In this document: positions 1-10,859 of the stretch, one piece after another
How the letters are laid out: each line of letters begins with the position of its first letter
Numbering within the stretch: position 1 is the first letter of the stretch
From: Rhizophagus clarus
Taxonomy: Eukaryota; Glomeromycota; Glomeromycetes; Glomerales; Glomeraceae
Length of the DNA: 64,000 bases
NCBI GenBank assembly: GCA_015698045.1
Contig: BLAL01000020.1
Span: 682,001 to 746,000, forward strand
Direction: 5' to 3'
Translations under genes and position numbers: made by a program
Notes under the pieces: generated by a model
Databases searched by the model: none
Told to the model about the DNA's origin: nothing
What the model saw: only the letters and a program-made list of their open reading frames with translations

Positions 1-2391
1 CGTCAATATTAATGCTAGAAATATAAAATTACTATCATTCAATTCATCATAAAATGACGAATCTAATGAGCTTTAGATTATCAAAATCGGATCAATAGTT
101 ATTGAGATATTATTAAATTAAATTTTATAAAATATATATTAAATATATATTTATATATATGTCCCAAATATCCTTGAATATTGCAAGTCTTGTCCAAGGA
201 CTTGGACTGTCTCGGACTGTCCCATCCAAGAACATGTCCCTATTCCATACCACCACTGCTTTTAATTATACTTTTAGATATATCAATACCCCCAACAACT
301 TGCTTGCGTAATAATAGCTTCTAATGGCTTTCTCTTATGGATTTATCCTTCAAAAAGTAATTATAAATATTGATTATTATCAATTTTTTGTTATCTATTA
401 GTGGTGTGCCATTCATTTAAAGGAAAAAGGATTCATAGCAATGATTAAAAACTTATAGCAAGAGGTATGTTAGATTATATTCCAACAAATATTTTATTTT
501 TAGCCTGCTTTGTTTTTAGTGATACAATATTTTTTTTAATGTAAATCTCACTTTTTTTTGACAGTGTACAAATTTTTTTGCATCAGATCATACTGATTAA
601 TAACTATCAGATTAATATTAGTTTAATAATACTATTCAATATGCAAATTATTAATCTAAATTTTTTAATTTTTTTTAAACTTTTAAATTTTATTTTAATA
701 AAAAGTTTTTACTTTATTTCTATTTTAATTCCTTTATTTTAAAATTTTTATTAAAAAAATATATATATATTTTTATTATTATTTTTTTAAAAAGACTTTA
801 GTTTTAATTTAAATACTGGATTTTAATTAAAGTTTTGAAATTATAATTGAATAATTTTTTAAAAAAACTAAAAAAAAAGTATTTTAATATTTTTATTTTT
901 GTTTTTATAAAAAATCCAATTCTAGAGTGATTGTCTTTTTTATATAAAGTTTTAAATTTTCAAATTTTTATAACTTTTATTTATTTTTAAAAAAAAATAA
1001 TTAATTATTTTTTTTTTTAAATTTCCAAAATTTTTATTTATTTTAAAAAAAAATATTCAATTATTTTTTTTTAACATTAAATATTAATATTTCAAACAAG
1101 TTCAAAAAATTTTTAGTTTTATAATTTTATTAAAAAAAATTTTTTAAATATTTTTTTATAAAGAATTATATAATACTCCTATAATCTTATAACTTAAAAT
1201 ACTCTTTTAATCTTTTATATAGACTGTACACTAATATTATCTATTAGTATATTAGGAAGTTTTCTAAACTTAACTTTGTACTATTATATTAATAATTTAA
1301 ATTTTTATTATAATAAAATGTATTTAAAAGATTGTATAATAATTAAAAAATTATTTTACATAATATCTGAATAAAATTAGAATTATTAAATAATAAAATC
1401 AATAGAAAATAAAATTTTTTATCAGATGAAAAAGGAAGAATACTATATATAAAGAAATACTATAACCTGTAATATATAATAATTTTCAGTTATTTTTATT
1501 TAAATTAATTATTTATTTAAATTTAACTATTATAATTCATCATAATAGATTAAATAAGTTTCAGTTTTACCAATCAATAAATGAAAATTAACTTTAATTT
1601 ATTAATTATTTGATAAAATAAAACTAATAATTTCAAAATTTTATAAAAAATTTTTATATTTCACAAATTATTTTGTTAATTATAATAAATATTTATTAAT
1701 CATCTAATTATTTATTTGATTTTAATAGTTATCGTATATTTATTTAATAAAATTAATTTAATAAAATAAATTACCTGTTTTTTAACTTATAATTTTTAAA
1801 TAATGTTAAAAATTTGAAGTTAAAAATTACTTAATTATATAGTCATAATAGTTATAATAATTATTTTTTTTTTTTTACAAGGTAATGCAATTTATGAATT
1901 TGTTAATTATATAAAAATACAGAAATATCTGTTATTTATATAACTAATTTATTAAAACTTCAAATCAGTTTCTCATTCTAAAAGATTGCTCTTATATTCT
2001 ATTATCACTTTATGAAATTTATCCATATTTTTCTATAATAACTATTAAATTATATAGAATCATTATATTATATGGCTTCAGTATATACTTTTACTACCCT
2101 CTAAATAAAAAAAAATAAAAAAAAAAGTTATATTATATTTATATAATTTTATATTATTATATATTTTTTATAATACTTTATTTCCTTTTTAATTAATTGA
2201 TTTATATATTGTTTTGATTTTTCTAAAGCTATTGATCATTGTTTATTATGTTTTAATATTTTTATTCTTTTTAGATCATATGTATTTTCTTTTATTTGTA
2301 TAGTTAAAGTTTAATTATACTTTATATATTTATGTGATGATAAATTTTTTTTTAAATCTTATTTCTTGATATCTTTTGTATACTTCTATTT
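1..2391. other. AT-rich gene-free stretch
   Basis: Homopolymer-rich, extremely AT-rich DNA with no coherent reading frame on either strand. The first ~250 bases hold a slightly less AT-rich patch with 'gacgaatctaatg', a motif that recurs in the repeat family at 4870-5150 and 36425-36745. Nothing else is recognisable. Confidence 0.6.
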
Positions 2392-2394
2392 ATA

Positions 2395-2573
2395 GATGCC
2401 ACCCAAATCCAAAATAATTTGGGATTATGATAGCCCAAATATACAAATCCAAATTAATTTACAAATTACATATCTGAGAAATTTTGTAATTTGTACATTT
2501 GGGATTTGGGAATTATAGTAGTCAAAATGTACAAATTAATTTGGGATTTACTTAAAATAATTTGGGTAGCATC
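2395..2573. mobile_element. 179-bp MITE with TA target duplication
   Basis: The ends are near-perfect terminal inverted repeats: GATGCCACCCAAAT on the left and the reverse complement of GATGCTACCCAAAT on the right. TA (in fact TATA) lies directly outside both ends. Further inward, 'aatttgggatt' and 'ttgtacatttggg' blocks pair as subterminal inverted repeats. There is no coding capacity. A TA duplication with short TIRs fits a Tc1/mariner-type non-autonomous element; the superfamily is inferred from the TA alone. Confidence 0.7.
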
Positions 2574-2594
2574 TATACTCTTATTCTACTAATA

Positions 2595-2929
2595 ATTATA
2601 ATTAGTGTTTGGAATCGAATATATTCGAATATACTCGAGTATTCATTTAAATTTGAAAATCGTATTCGAATAATAATCGAATAAGCTATTCGAATATTAT
2701 ATGAATAATTATTCGAATATTATCTGAATAATTTCCTTTTATAGTAATGATTAACATAAGTTGGCCAGAATTATATAACTTTGATTTAGCCGAACTTATA
2801 TATATGGTACTTTAACTATATATATATTAGTTAAACGAATACTCAAATAGCCACTAAGCTTATTCGAATACTCGAATATATTCGAGTTATTCGAATAACT
2901 CTTATACGATTCCAAACACTAATTATAAT
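2595..2929. mobile_element. 335-bp inverted-repeat element rich in TTCGAA motifs
   Basis: The ends 'attataattagtgtttggaa' (left) and its reverse complement (right) form ~23-bp perfect terminal inverted repeats. The interior is built from TATTCGAATA-like palindromes in both halves around a central AT stretch. It is non-coding. It looks like a MITE; the target duplication is uncertain because the flanks are simple AT DNA. Confidence 0.6.
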
Positions 2930-3013
2930 AATTAGAATGATTATAATAGTTGTAATAATCATAATAATTATAATAATTATAATAATAATATGATTAATTT
3001 AATTAAGAAAATT

Positions 3014-3430
3014 ACTACATATCACCACTGGTGATCAGCACCAGTATTACGTGATTTTATTTGTCATCTATATCATACACCTTTCTTCTTCATTTTTTTA
3101 TAAGTATTTTAAGAACAGAATTTTTTTATGCTAAAAATTCTATTCGTTACATATTATCTGTCACATCCCTATTTTTTTTATAATTCTGGCCAGAATATTA
3201 AAATTACCATATTAGGACTTTATAATACACAGAATATCCATTTAGGCGATACCCATTCCACAAAATTTTTTTTTCCCATTTTTGAAAATTATTTTACCTG
3301 AAATTTTGTGTAATATTAATTTTTAAAAAAGATATTTTTTATGCAGATTACTTAATTCTGACCAGAATTATAAAATTACAATAAAATCACATGATACTGA
3401 TACTCACTACCAGTGGTGGTAAATAGCAAA
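3014..3430. mobile_element. Imperfect TIR element (~415 bp)
   Basis: The left end reads ATCACCACTGGTGATCAGCA and the right end, reverse-complemented, reads TTACCACCACTGGTAGTGAG, followed in both by a matching CAGTAT(t/c)A(c/t)GTGATTTT block, giving ~40-bp imperfect TIRs. Two 'ttctggccagaat' palindromes sit inside. It is non-coding and MITE-like; the exact ends and target duplication are not clear. Confidence 0.5.
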
Positions 3431-3519
3431 CTTCTTTAATTAATATGATTAATATTATTTATTTTATTTATTTAATTTATTTTATTAATTATATTTGTAA
3501 TATTTATTATCCCTTAAAC

Positions 3520-3850
3520 TGTAGGGGGTTAAAATTAATTTTAAAAATTTTAGAATTTTTAAGATATCTTAAGATCCTATGATTATAAAAAGATGAAATT
3601 TAGTTTGTTAGATTCCTCTTATTGAGATGCATCTAATGGTAGTAAAATTGTATTTGTGAATTTGGTAAATAAAAGGTTATATTACTTTATAGATTTTTAG
3701 ATATTGGAAGATATTTTATCACCTAATGATTATAGAAAGCTAAACTTTATTTTATCAGATTTTTCTCATTAAGACGCATTAAATACTAGTAATTTTATGT
3801 TTTTAGGACCAGTAAATAAAAAGATATTTTAATTTTAAAGAATTTAGCCT
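3520..3850. repeat. Diverged tandem duplication, ~150-bp unit
   Basis: Two successive units share 'ttttagatat', 'cctaatgattataaaaag', 'attgagatgcatctaatg' and 'tttggtaaataaaaag'-type blocks with many substitutions. The 'tcattaagacgcat/attgagatgcatctaatg' part resembles the repeats at 4870-5150 and 36425-36745. No coding potential. Confidence 0.4.
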
Positions 3851-4134
3851 TATTTATAATAATTTGTAGATCATTTACTTTTAAAAATCATTAATTAAAT
3901 TAAACTTTTTTTCAATTTTTACTTAAAAAATACCATAAAATTTATTATAAAAATATTGTTTTATTTAATAAAATATCAAAAAAAGCTTAAAAATAACTTT
4001 AATTAAAAAATAAAATTGCAGGCAAATTTGCCTGCAAAACAGTTCAGGAGATACAGTTGATATATAGTTACCCTATTTATAGTCACATCTCCCCTTATAA
4101 GCATATTTAAAATAATTCAAGTAGAAATCCAAAT

Positions 4135-4863
4135 TACCGTATATCACAGACCACAGTACCTCGGGTATCTTGCAAATTTTGGGGTTTTGGCCTGTACTCG
4201 GGGGTACTATACATGGGTGGATACTATACATAGGGGGGTACAGGATTTTTAAAATATCCAGGGTACATACTATGTATAATACCCGGGTTTAATTAGATTG
4301 GTAAAACGCAAAAAAATACCGAAACTGACTGTTCCAGCGTTTTTATATGTAAAGTAAAAAAAAATGCTGAAACTGATTGTTCCGGCATTTTTATATATAT
4401 AAAAATGCAAAAAAAATGCCAAAACTGACTGTTCCGGCGTTTTTTATATGTAAAATAAAAAAAAATGTCGAAACTGATTGTTCTGGTGTTTTTTATATGT
4501 AAAGTAAAAAAAATGCTGAAACTGATTGTTCTGGCATTTTTTTATATATAAAAACGCAAAAAAAATACCGAAACTGACTGTTCCGATGTTTTTATATATA
4601 TAAAAACGCAAAACTGACTGTTCTGGCATTTTTTATATGTAAAGTAAAAAAAAAAATGCCAAAACTAATTGTTCTAGCATTTTTATATATCTGGAATATA
4701 CATTATATATTGATCTAGTATTATACCCCGGGTATTTTACAAAATTTTAAGCTTTAAATTAGAATTCTCTATGTAAAGTACCCGGGTACTTTAAAATTCT
4801 CGCAAATTTCTTGAGGGGGGTACTATACATAGGGGGGGTACTGTGGCCCGTAATATACGGTAT
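4135..4863. mobile_element. TIR element enclosing a tandem hairpin array
   Basis: The two ends match as inverted repeats: TACCGTATATCACAGACC-ACAGTACC on the left and the reverse complement of TACCGTATATTACGGGCC-ACAGTACC on the right. Just inside each end is a 'ggggtactatacat(g/a)gg' block and a 'cccgggta' palindrome. The core (4303-4690) is the repeat array listed separately. Outside the ends only a TA is shared, so a TA target duplication is likely. There is no transposase gene, so this is a non-autonomous element about 0.73 kb long. Confidence 0.65.
4303..4690. repeat. Tandem array of ~8 hairpin-forming units
   Basis: About eight degenerate copies of a ~45-57 bp unit. Each reads roughly AAAAATGCCGAAACTGA-CTGTTCCGGCATTTTT followed by a TATATGTAAAGTAAA-type spacer. 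The AAAAATGCC and GGCATTTTT halves are complementary, so every unit can form its own stem-loop. Compensating changes are visible (gcg with cgc, gca with tgc). A 61-codon minus-strand frame across it is a by-product of the periodicity, not a gene. Confidence 0.75.
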
Positions 4864-4869
4864 ATATAA

Positions 4870-5150
4870 ATAGATCAATGCTTATTGGTTATATAAAATT
4901 TTAAAAAATTTGTTTATTTTAAAGGTATTTTTGAAAATTTCTTATCTTATATACTCTGTATTTAAAAAATCTACTAATTGGATTTCAATGAAATTTATAT
5001 TATTGAATTTGTCTCAATAAGACGAAACTAATGATATAAATTTTATTTTGTTAGTATTAATATTGACCAAGATATCCTAATTGAAAATTTTATTATATAT
5101 TATATTTGACTTAAATGAGAAATATTTAGGATTCTGTCCAAGTTACTAAT
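4870..5150. repeat. Dispersed repeat, copy 1 (partner at 36425-36745)
   Basis: About 280 bp match the segment at 36425-36745 in the same orientation. Shared landmarks are 'tatataaatag(a/g)tca', 'tgatgaaatttatat', 'gtctcaataagacgaa', 'tattgaccaagatatcct' and 'gacttaaatgaga'. The core can pair as a palindrome around the ATTCGTCTNA/TNAGACGAAT motif. Non-coding, class unknown. Confidence 0.55.
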
Positions 5151-8100
5151 AAACTTATTAAAAAAACCTTTTCTTTAGTCATATTATATAGTATTTTTAT
5201 AATTATACTATTTTTTTTTTTTGATTCTAAAAGGTATAACTATATACACTAGTTGAAATCAAAAATTTTGATCATATGACTTTCAGCTAAATTTTAGCCA
5301 AAGTTCAATCTGTACAAAATTTTAATTAAAGTTTCATTACATAATTTTCTGAAAATCTATTTTCAAATTAACCATTATATTTTGCAATATACAATTAACA
5401 TTTCTTATCATATTCTTTCATTTATCCATTTCTTTTACCTATTTTTCTTTGTCTTTTTTTTTATTAGTTAAAATAAGGCATTATTATCTGATTTTTATAT
5501 TAACATTAGAAAAAGAAATTAATATTTAATAATAAAACTTTATTGTATATTGAAGTTATTTGAAAATTATCAATTAGTAATGATAATCAAATATCTTATT
5601 ATGTATCACATTACCAGCTGCTTTTAAACTTTTAGTGAAATTTTCTCTTTCTTTTATCCTTTGTTTCCTTTCTTTCTAAATAAAATAAATAAATAAATAA
5701 ACTTTTATCCTTTATTTTCTTGTTTTTTTTTTTTTTCTTTGTTTTTTTCTTTTCTTTTTTCTTTTTTTTACTTTTTTTTTTTTTTTTTTTCCTCTAAAAA
5801 AAATAAAATTTATATATAACATAATATAAAATAAGTATTCAAATAAAAAATATTTAAGAGTTTACAATAAACTAACTTAGTTTTGCAAAGAAAAACCAAA
5901 AATGTATTATGAAATGCAAATTTTTAAGTTCAAAATATTCTCTCTTCTTTTTTATTATTTTTTCTCCTTTTTCTTTCTTCATCCTTCTCTTTTTCTTTTC
6001 ATTCATTTTTTTCCTTTCTTTAGTTCTTTCCTCTTTTTCTTACTCTTTATTGAAAAATTTTTAAAGAACATTTTTTAGTATTCAGTTTTATTCTTTTTTT
6101 AGAAAGTTTTTTGGTATTCCTGAATATGGCATTTTGGTATGTTTTCATTCTTTTTTATTTTTTTTTTTAATTTTTTTTATTTTTACAAACAACTTCTAAC
6201 AATTCTTTTTTTATCTTATTAGATGATTCTTTCAGTTCCTTAGATATAACAATTTGGTAAATTTCAATTTTTTAATCCTTTAATTATTTTACTTTACTGA
6301 ATAATTTTTAATACTTATTTTTTTTAACTTTTTTAGATGGCTCTGTTTTACAAATATTTAGACATGTGGTTATATGGAAGAAAGTTTTTTTTATTTATTT
6401 TATAGTAACAAAATAATTCTAACATTTTAATTTTTTTTTTTATTAGAAAGCTAGTTTCTGAACATATTAAATATTAATAAAGAATCAAAAGCTTTCGGAA
6501 GCTCATAATTTATTCCTTTGCAAAATTCATTATAATAAAGTTTTTTCTTTGACAAAATGTTTATTAACATTTTATTTATCTTTTTTTTTTGAATTAATTA
6601 ATTTTTATCAAAATATTTGCTAATGTTTCACTTTTCTTTTTTTAAATGATTTTTTCTATAGATGTGAATGTAAAATTTAGTAAAAGAAAAGTTTAAAGTA
6701 TTTTTTTAATGAAACTTTACTTATATTTCATTTTTTCTTTTTTTTTTAAGAAACCAGTTCTTTTGATTTTGAAAATATAAAATTCTGATAAAAGAACAAA
6801 ATAAAATTTTTTTTCTAATATTTAACAAAACAATCACTTATTATACTAATAAACCTCATATTAGATAATAAGATGAATATTAATTATATTATCCTGATTT
6901 AATATGAGTCTGAAGAAATGATTAACAGCTTGAAAGACGTTCATTGATCTGTCTTGTCAAAGAAAATACACTTATGAACACCTTTCTTATCTATATAAAC
7001 AAAAATAATCTAGTTGGTGATGAAAAAAGTATTTGAGTTTAATAGTTTCTTGTAGACAAGCTCAAGCTATGAAAGGTAAAAATTCCTAATAATCACAATG
7101 ATCTTTTAAATAATCTCTCATTCTAAGATCAACAAAATAGTAATATAAAACTTATTTTTTTTACTTATTTTAAAGAAATATTAATTTAGTTACTTTCTGG
7201 TTTTTTTCTGCATTGAATACTGATAAGTTTCGTAACTTTGAAACTTAATTTTTTGACTCAGTTTTTTTAAGTTTTTTAATTAAAAACTAATATTTTTTTT
7301 TTTATAGATTTTAGGTTTTTAGGCAAATTGAAAAACAAAAATAGTGAGTTTTGTAATGAAAACTTTTATTTTTTTTTTTCTAATTAGAAACATTTATTAA
7401 TATTTTATTTTTTTTTAGGTTATTTAGTTTCTTTAGAAATTTAAAAGCATATAATAAATTTTAGAATTATTTCAAACTTTAATTATTTTTTAGTTAAAAA
7501 AATGATCTAATAATTGTTCTTAGAAATTCAGCTTCAGAATCATTTTTAACATTATTTGAACTTTAAGATTTTTTTCATAGGATTTTTACCAAATTCTGGA
7601 TTTTTTGATATAAATGGTAAGATTTTAGTTAAATTTCAAATTATTTTTTTTTTTTAAATTAAAAAAATGATCATTAATTGTTTCTTATTTTTTTTTATAA
7701 ATTTTCTTATCAAACTCTGGATTTTTGAAAGTAAATAGTATTAAGAAACTTTAAAACAAAAAGACATTTAAAAGCGGTGACAAATAAATATACTAATAGA
7801 TTAAATGAATTAAATTTAAATTTTATTTTTTTGCTTGAATTTTTTGTATTTTAAAATTTTAATAATTGATATATTTTAAAATAATAATTCATACCATAAT
7901 TAAATTAATAATAAATATAATTGTTTATCAAAATATCTATTAAATATTATTAAAATGAAAATAATTCAACATATTTAATACTTATTAAAATGTGTATGAT
8001 TATATGACAATTTGCTTAACTTAATTGATATGTGAGTGGTAGCCAGTTTATACCAATCATTATATGTAATTTTTGATATAATTTTGGCTAGCTTTGGACC

Positions 8101-8310
8101 ATAATTTGGTTTAAAATTGGCCATTTGATTTTTGGTCAAGATGGACTATTTTTATCAGTAATAAAAGGTTGATTGTATTTATTTTATTTTTATTATTATT
8201 ATTTTTATTATAAATAATGATTGAATAAGTTATAAGTAAAGAAAAAGTTGTAGTAGTTGATTTTTTAATTCTTATTTTATATTTTATTTTTTAATTAAAT
8301 TAAAATCTTA
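5151..8310. other. AT desert with long T tracts
   Basis: More than 3 kb of very AT-rich DNA with poly-T runs (for example around 5720-5790) and T-rich/A-rich alternation. Every frame is short and low in complexity. I see no gene, RNA or well-formed element here. Confidence 0.55.
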
Positions 8311-8887
8311 TTTGTAAATTTTTTTTTTTAACCATGATTTTAAAAAAAAAAATAAAAGAAGAAAAAGAAAAGTAAATTTTAATAATTTGTAAAATGTTAT
8401 TTATAATATTATAAAATAAATTATAAAATAAATAAGTTAATATAGATTATAAAATAAATTTATTAATAAATAAATAAACTATAAATAACTTACAGGATGA
8501 AATTGTGATATACTGTAAATCAGTTATTTCATAGAATCACTGTGAAATATTATGATTTTTATAGCTATGCTCAGTTCTTCATGAAATAATATTGCATGTA
8601 ATATTCATGAATAACTCAAACCTAATAAGTAAAATAAAGAAGGTATTATAGAACTTTATAAAATATGTAAAAACTTTTTCAAATTAAATGATATTAAATA
8701 TAATTTGAATTAATACAAATTGATGATGTTAAATAATATTAAAAAGAAAGAGTTTAAGAAAGATAATAGTAGAATTAATTATAAATGGTATGTTGATTAA
8801 AAACAATATTAGTGAAAAAAGGATTAGATTTTTAAGAATATGTAAATTGTTTAGCAAAAATCATTGAATTCAAATAAAATCAATAAT

Positions 8888-9046
8888 AAATACAGTTTTG
8901 AATATAATACAGTTATTATTCCAATGATAGAATATCATGATTTGACATCTATGTAGATCGAAAAAATAGATAGAAAAATAAGAACATTAGTGAAAGAAAA
9001 ATTAAAATTATTAAAATCAATAATTAATGCATTAATTCATAAATCA
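8888..9046 (+). pseudogene. LINE reverse-transcriptase C-terminal scrap (decayed)
   Basis: One plus-strand frame reads EYNTVIIPMIEYHDL, then a stop, then EKIDRKIRTLVKEKLKLLKS followed by IINALIHKS. This resembles the stretch just after the polymerase domain in non-LTR retrotransposon reverse transcriptases: a 'TVLIPKIEYR'-type block, then a basic helix before 'P(N)AFIH'. It is about 50 residues, has an in-frame TAG, and has no polymerase motif left. It is a fossil only. The identification rests on memory of the family pattern. Confidence 0.4.
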
Positions 9047-9192
9047 TGATAAGAAAGTCATTAACTGCAAAAATATAGAAGCATTACAAAGAGAAACCTT
9101 ATATTTATTACCTTATATTATAAGCCCTAAAAGTATTAGGAGACAAAACCATATTTTTATGTGGTCATGATCAGAATAGTTATCATGCTACA

Positions 9193-9366
9193 AGTGAAAT
9201 TTGCCGAAATTATTACTGAAATTGAAATTCTAAAATCAAAAATAACCAAAAATATTTTGTAATCCTGACAGGCATTACAAATTTGGTCAGGATTACAAAA
9301 TATTTTCAGCCATTTTCAATCTCAGAATTTCAATTTTAGCAATAATTTTGGCAAATTTCAGTCACA
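9193..9366. repeat. 174-bp imperfect palindromic MITE
   Basis: The two halves are reverse complements: GTGAAATTTGCCGAAATTAT...CAAAAATATTTTGTAATCCTGAC and GTCAGGATTACAAAATATTT...AATTTTGGCAAATTTCAGTCAC, with only a ~20-bp loop containing 'aggcattacaaatttg'. It is a fold-back MITE or a decayed palindromic repeat inside the larger inverted-repeat element. Confidence 0.6.
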
Positions 9367-9840
9367 TGTATACTACAGGTAGAGGCTATATTATAATAAG
9401 AGAATTCTTTTATATAAAATAGTAATAATGTTAATATTCTATCAGTGAATATGTAATGCAGTTGATAAGTAATAGTTATTTCATGAGGAACTGGAGATAT
9501 TAATGATTTTTACAGCATAGCCATGAAAATCATGATATTCGAATTGATTTATATTACGGTTCTGTCCGTTCTGTCCTGTAAGTTATTTTATAGTTTATTT
9601 TATAATATTATAAATAACATTTTACAAATTATTAAAATTTACTTTTCTTCATTCTCTTTTATTTCTTTTTTCAAAACCATGGTTAAAAAAAAAGTTTTAC
9701 TTCCAGGTTTTTAACCCACAGTTTCCTTAGAGAAAGATGACATTTTCTAGAGAGAGATAATGCACAAGCGAAGGCTTCTATTATTGTGAAAAGGCAAAAG
9801 TTAAAAACCTGAAAAATCTATTAAAAACTCAATCAAAAAT

Positions 9841-10549
9841 TTGAAGAATTTCGTGACCAGGCTAATTATTTAGTACCTTTAAATAAACTATATGATGTTT
9901 CTCAGCTTCAACAACAATTTGTAGAATATATTTCTACTATGAAAAGGAATAACGGTAACAAATACAAAGCAACATCAATTAACTGTTAAACAAGCTGTTG
10001 ATGCAATTAATAGATACCTTCTTTGCCGTTGATCTATTCTACAAGTTAATTTGCAGATAAGTATATGTTTTCAGATTTACATAATGTTTTACATGAAAAG
10101 ATGCGTGATTGCAAGAACATGGCATTGGTGAAATATCAGGTTCGGTTGCTATTAATTCTTGGCAAATTGAACAAATTTTATATCATCCTAGAATTAGTAC
10201 AAGTAGTCCTGATAGTCTTTTGTATCGTATCTTTTTTCATCTGTTAATAATACTTGCCATGCGTGAGGGAGAACATTATCAGTTGAAAATTAATTAATTT
10301 AAAATTGATGAACATGATAGTTTGCAATTTTTTTGTTATGTATTTAAAAATAACCAATGTAAAATTAAACCACACTATTCAATACCTGCTGATGATAATG
10401 GATCATGTACAGATATCAAATATTATTTATCTAAACGTCCAAATTTAGCTGATGATAATTTTTATTTACAACCTGATCTCTTAGAAAGTGAAATACCAAT
10501 ATTTCAAAATTGTACCTTCTCAAATGTTCAATTCTTTATGTATAAATAA
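9841..10549 (+). pseudogene. Crypton-type tyrosine recombinase (DUF3504-like), broken and truncated
   Basis: Reading across at least three frames recovers one continuous protein. It runs from FEEFRDQANYLVPLNKLYDV through 'YISTMKRNNG', 'VKQAVDAINRYL', 'FSDLHNVLHEKMRD', 'GEISGSVAINSWQIEQILYHP', 'SPDSLLYRIFFHLLIILAMR', 'EGEHYQLKI' and 'CTDIKYYLSKRPNLADDNFYLQP'. This is the hallmark order of the DUF3504/Crypton-derived family (ZMYM/QRICH1/KCTD1-like): a domesticated or mobile tyrosine recombinase. The MREGEH block carries the first catalytic Arg. The C-terminal His-x-x-Arg and Tyr region is absent, because the frame ends soon after FYLQP. Stops occur at 'INC*' and 'CR*', with frameshifts near 10100 and 10300. 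It is a dead element or gene copy; no terminal repeats were found. Confidence 0.75.
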
Positions 10550-10666
10550 AATGAATAAAATGTCAATACAAACAATATAACTTCAAAGTCATGCTTTTTG
10601 CGGGTATTTCGGAACTGGCGTTAAAAAAGACTAAAAATTCCAGAAAATTTTATAAATTTAGTAAAT

Positions 10667-10855
10667 TTGGTATTTGACGAAAGGAAAAACAGTGTGATAG
10701 TGGGTAGTAAATTAATAAATGAGTACAAGGTAGAGATCAATGAGAAGCGTGGTCGCCTCTTCTATGGAGAATCTTTTTTAACCCGATACTATGTAAATTG
10801 TAAATTGAAACAAGCAGATCAATGGAATGCAAAAGATATCTATCAAAAGAGTTAA
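10667..10855 (+). CDS. Short hypothetical ORF (62 aa)
   Basis: A 62-codon frame MVFDERKNSVIVGSKLINEY... ends QWNAKDIYQKS. It can be extended upstream without a stop to 'FINLVNLVFDERKNSV', so the ATG may not be the real start. Base composition is less AT-rich than upstream and the charged composition looks coding-like, but I do not recognise it. It follows the broken Crypton by ~120 bp and could be an exon of that locus or an unrelated remnant. Confidence 0.3.
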   Translation: MVFDERKNSVIVGSKLINEYKVEINEKRGRLFYGESFLTRYYVNCKLKQADQWNAKDIYQKS

Positions 10856-10859
10856 TCCG

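Larger units (their letters stand above)
8318..9705. mobile_element. Long-armed inverted-repeat element
   Basis: The left arm (about 8318-8612) and right arm (about 9445-9705) are reverse complements at ~80% or better by eye. Both contain AACCATG(a/g)TTTT, AAGTAAATTTTAATAATTTG, 'atgttatttataatattat', 'ataacttacagga', 'tcatgattttcatggctatg' and 'cctcatgaaataa'. The left arm has a short AT insertion. The ~830-bp centre holds a LINE-like scrap (8888-9046) and a palindromic repeat (9193-9366), so this may be an old fold-back element that other elements entered. The outer boundaries are blurred. Confidence 0.5.

Noticed and set aside
4444..4629. 61-codon minus-strand ORF rich in Phe/Tyr/Lys
   Set aside because: It is a by-product of the tandem hairpin array; the residue periodicity follows the DNA repeat.
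9523..9714. 63-codon plus-strand ORF
   Set aside because: It lies in the right arm of the inverted-repeat element; the same DNA in the left arm has no conserved frame.
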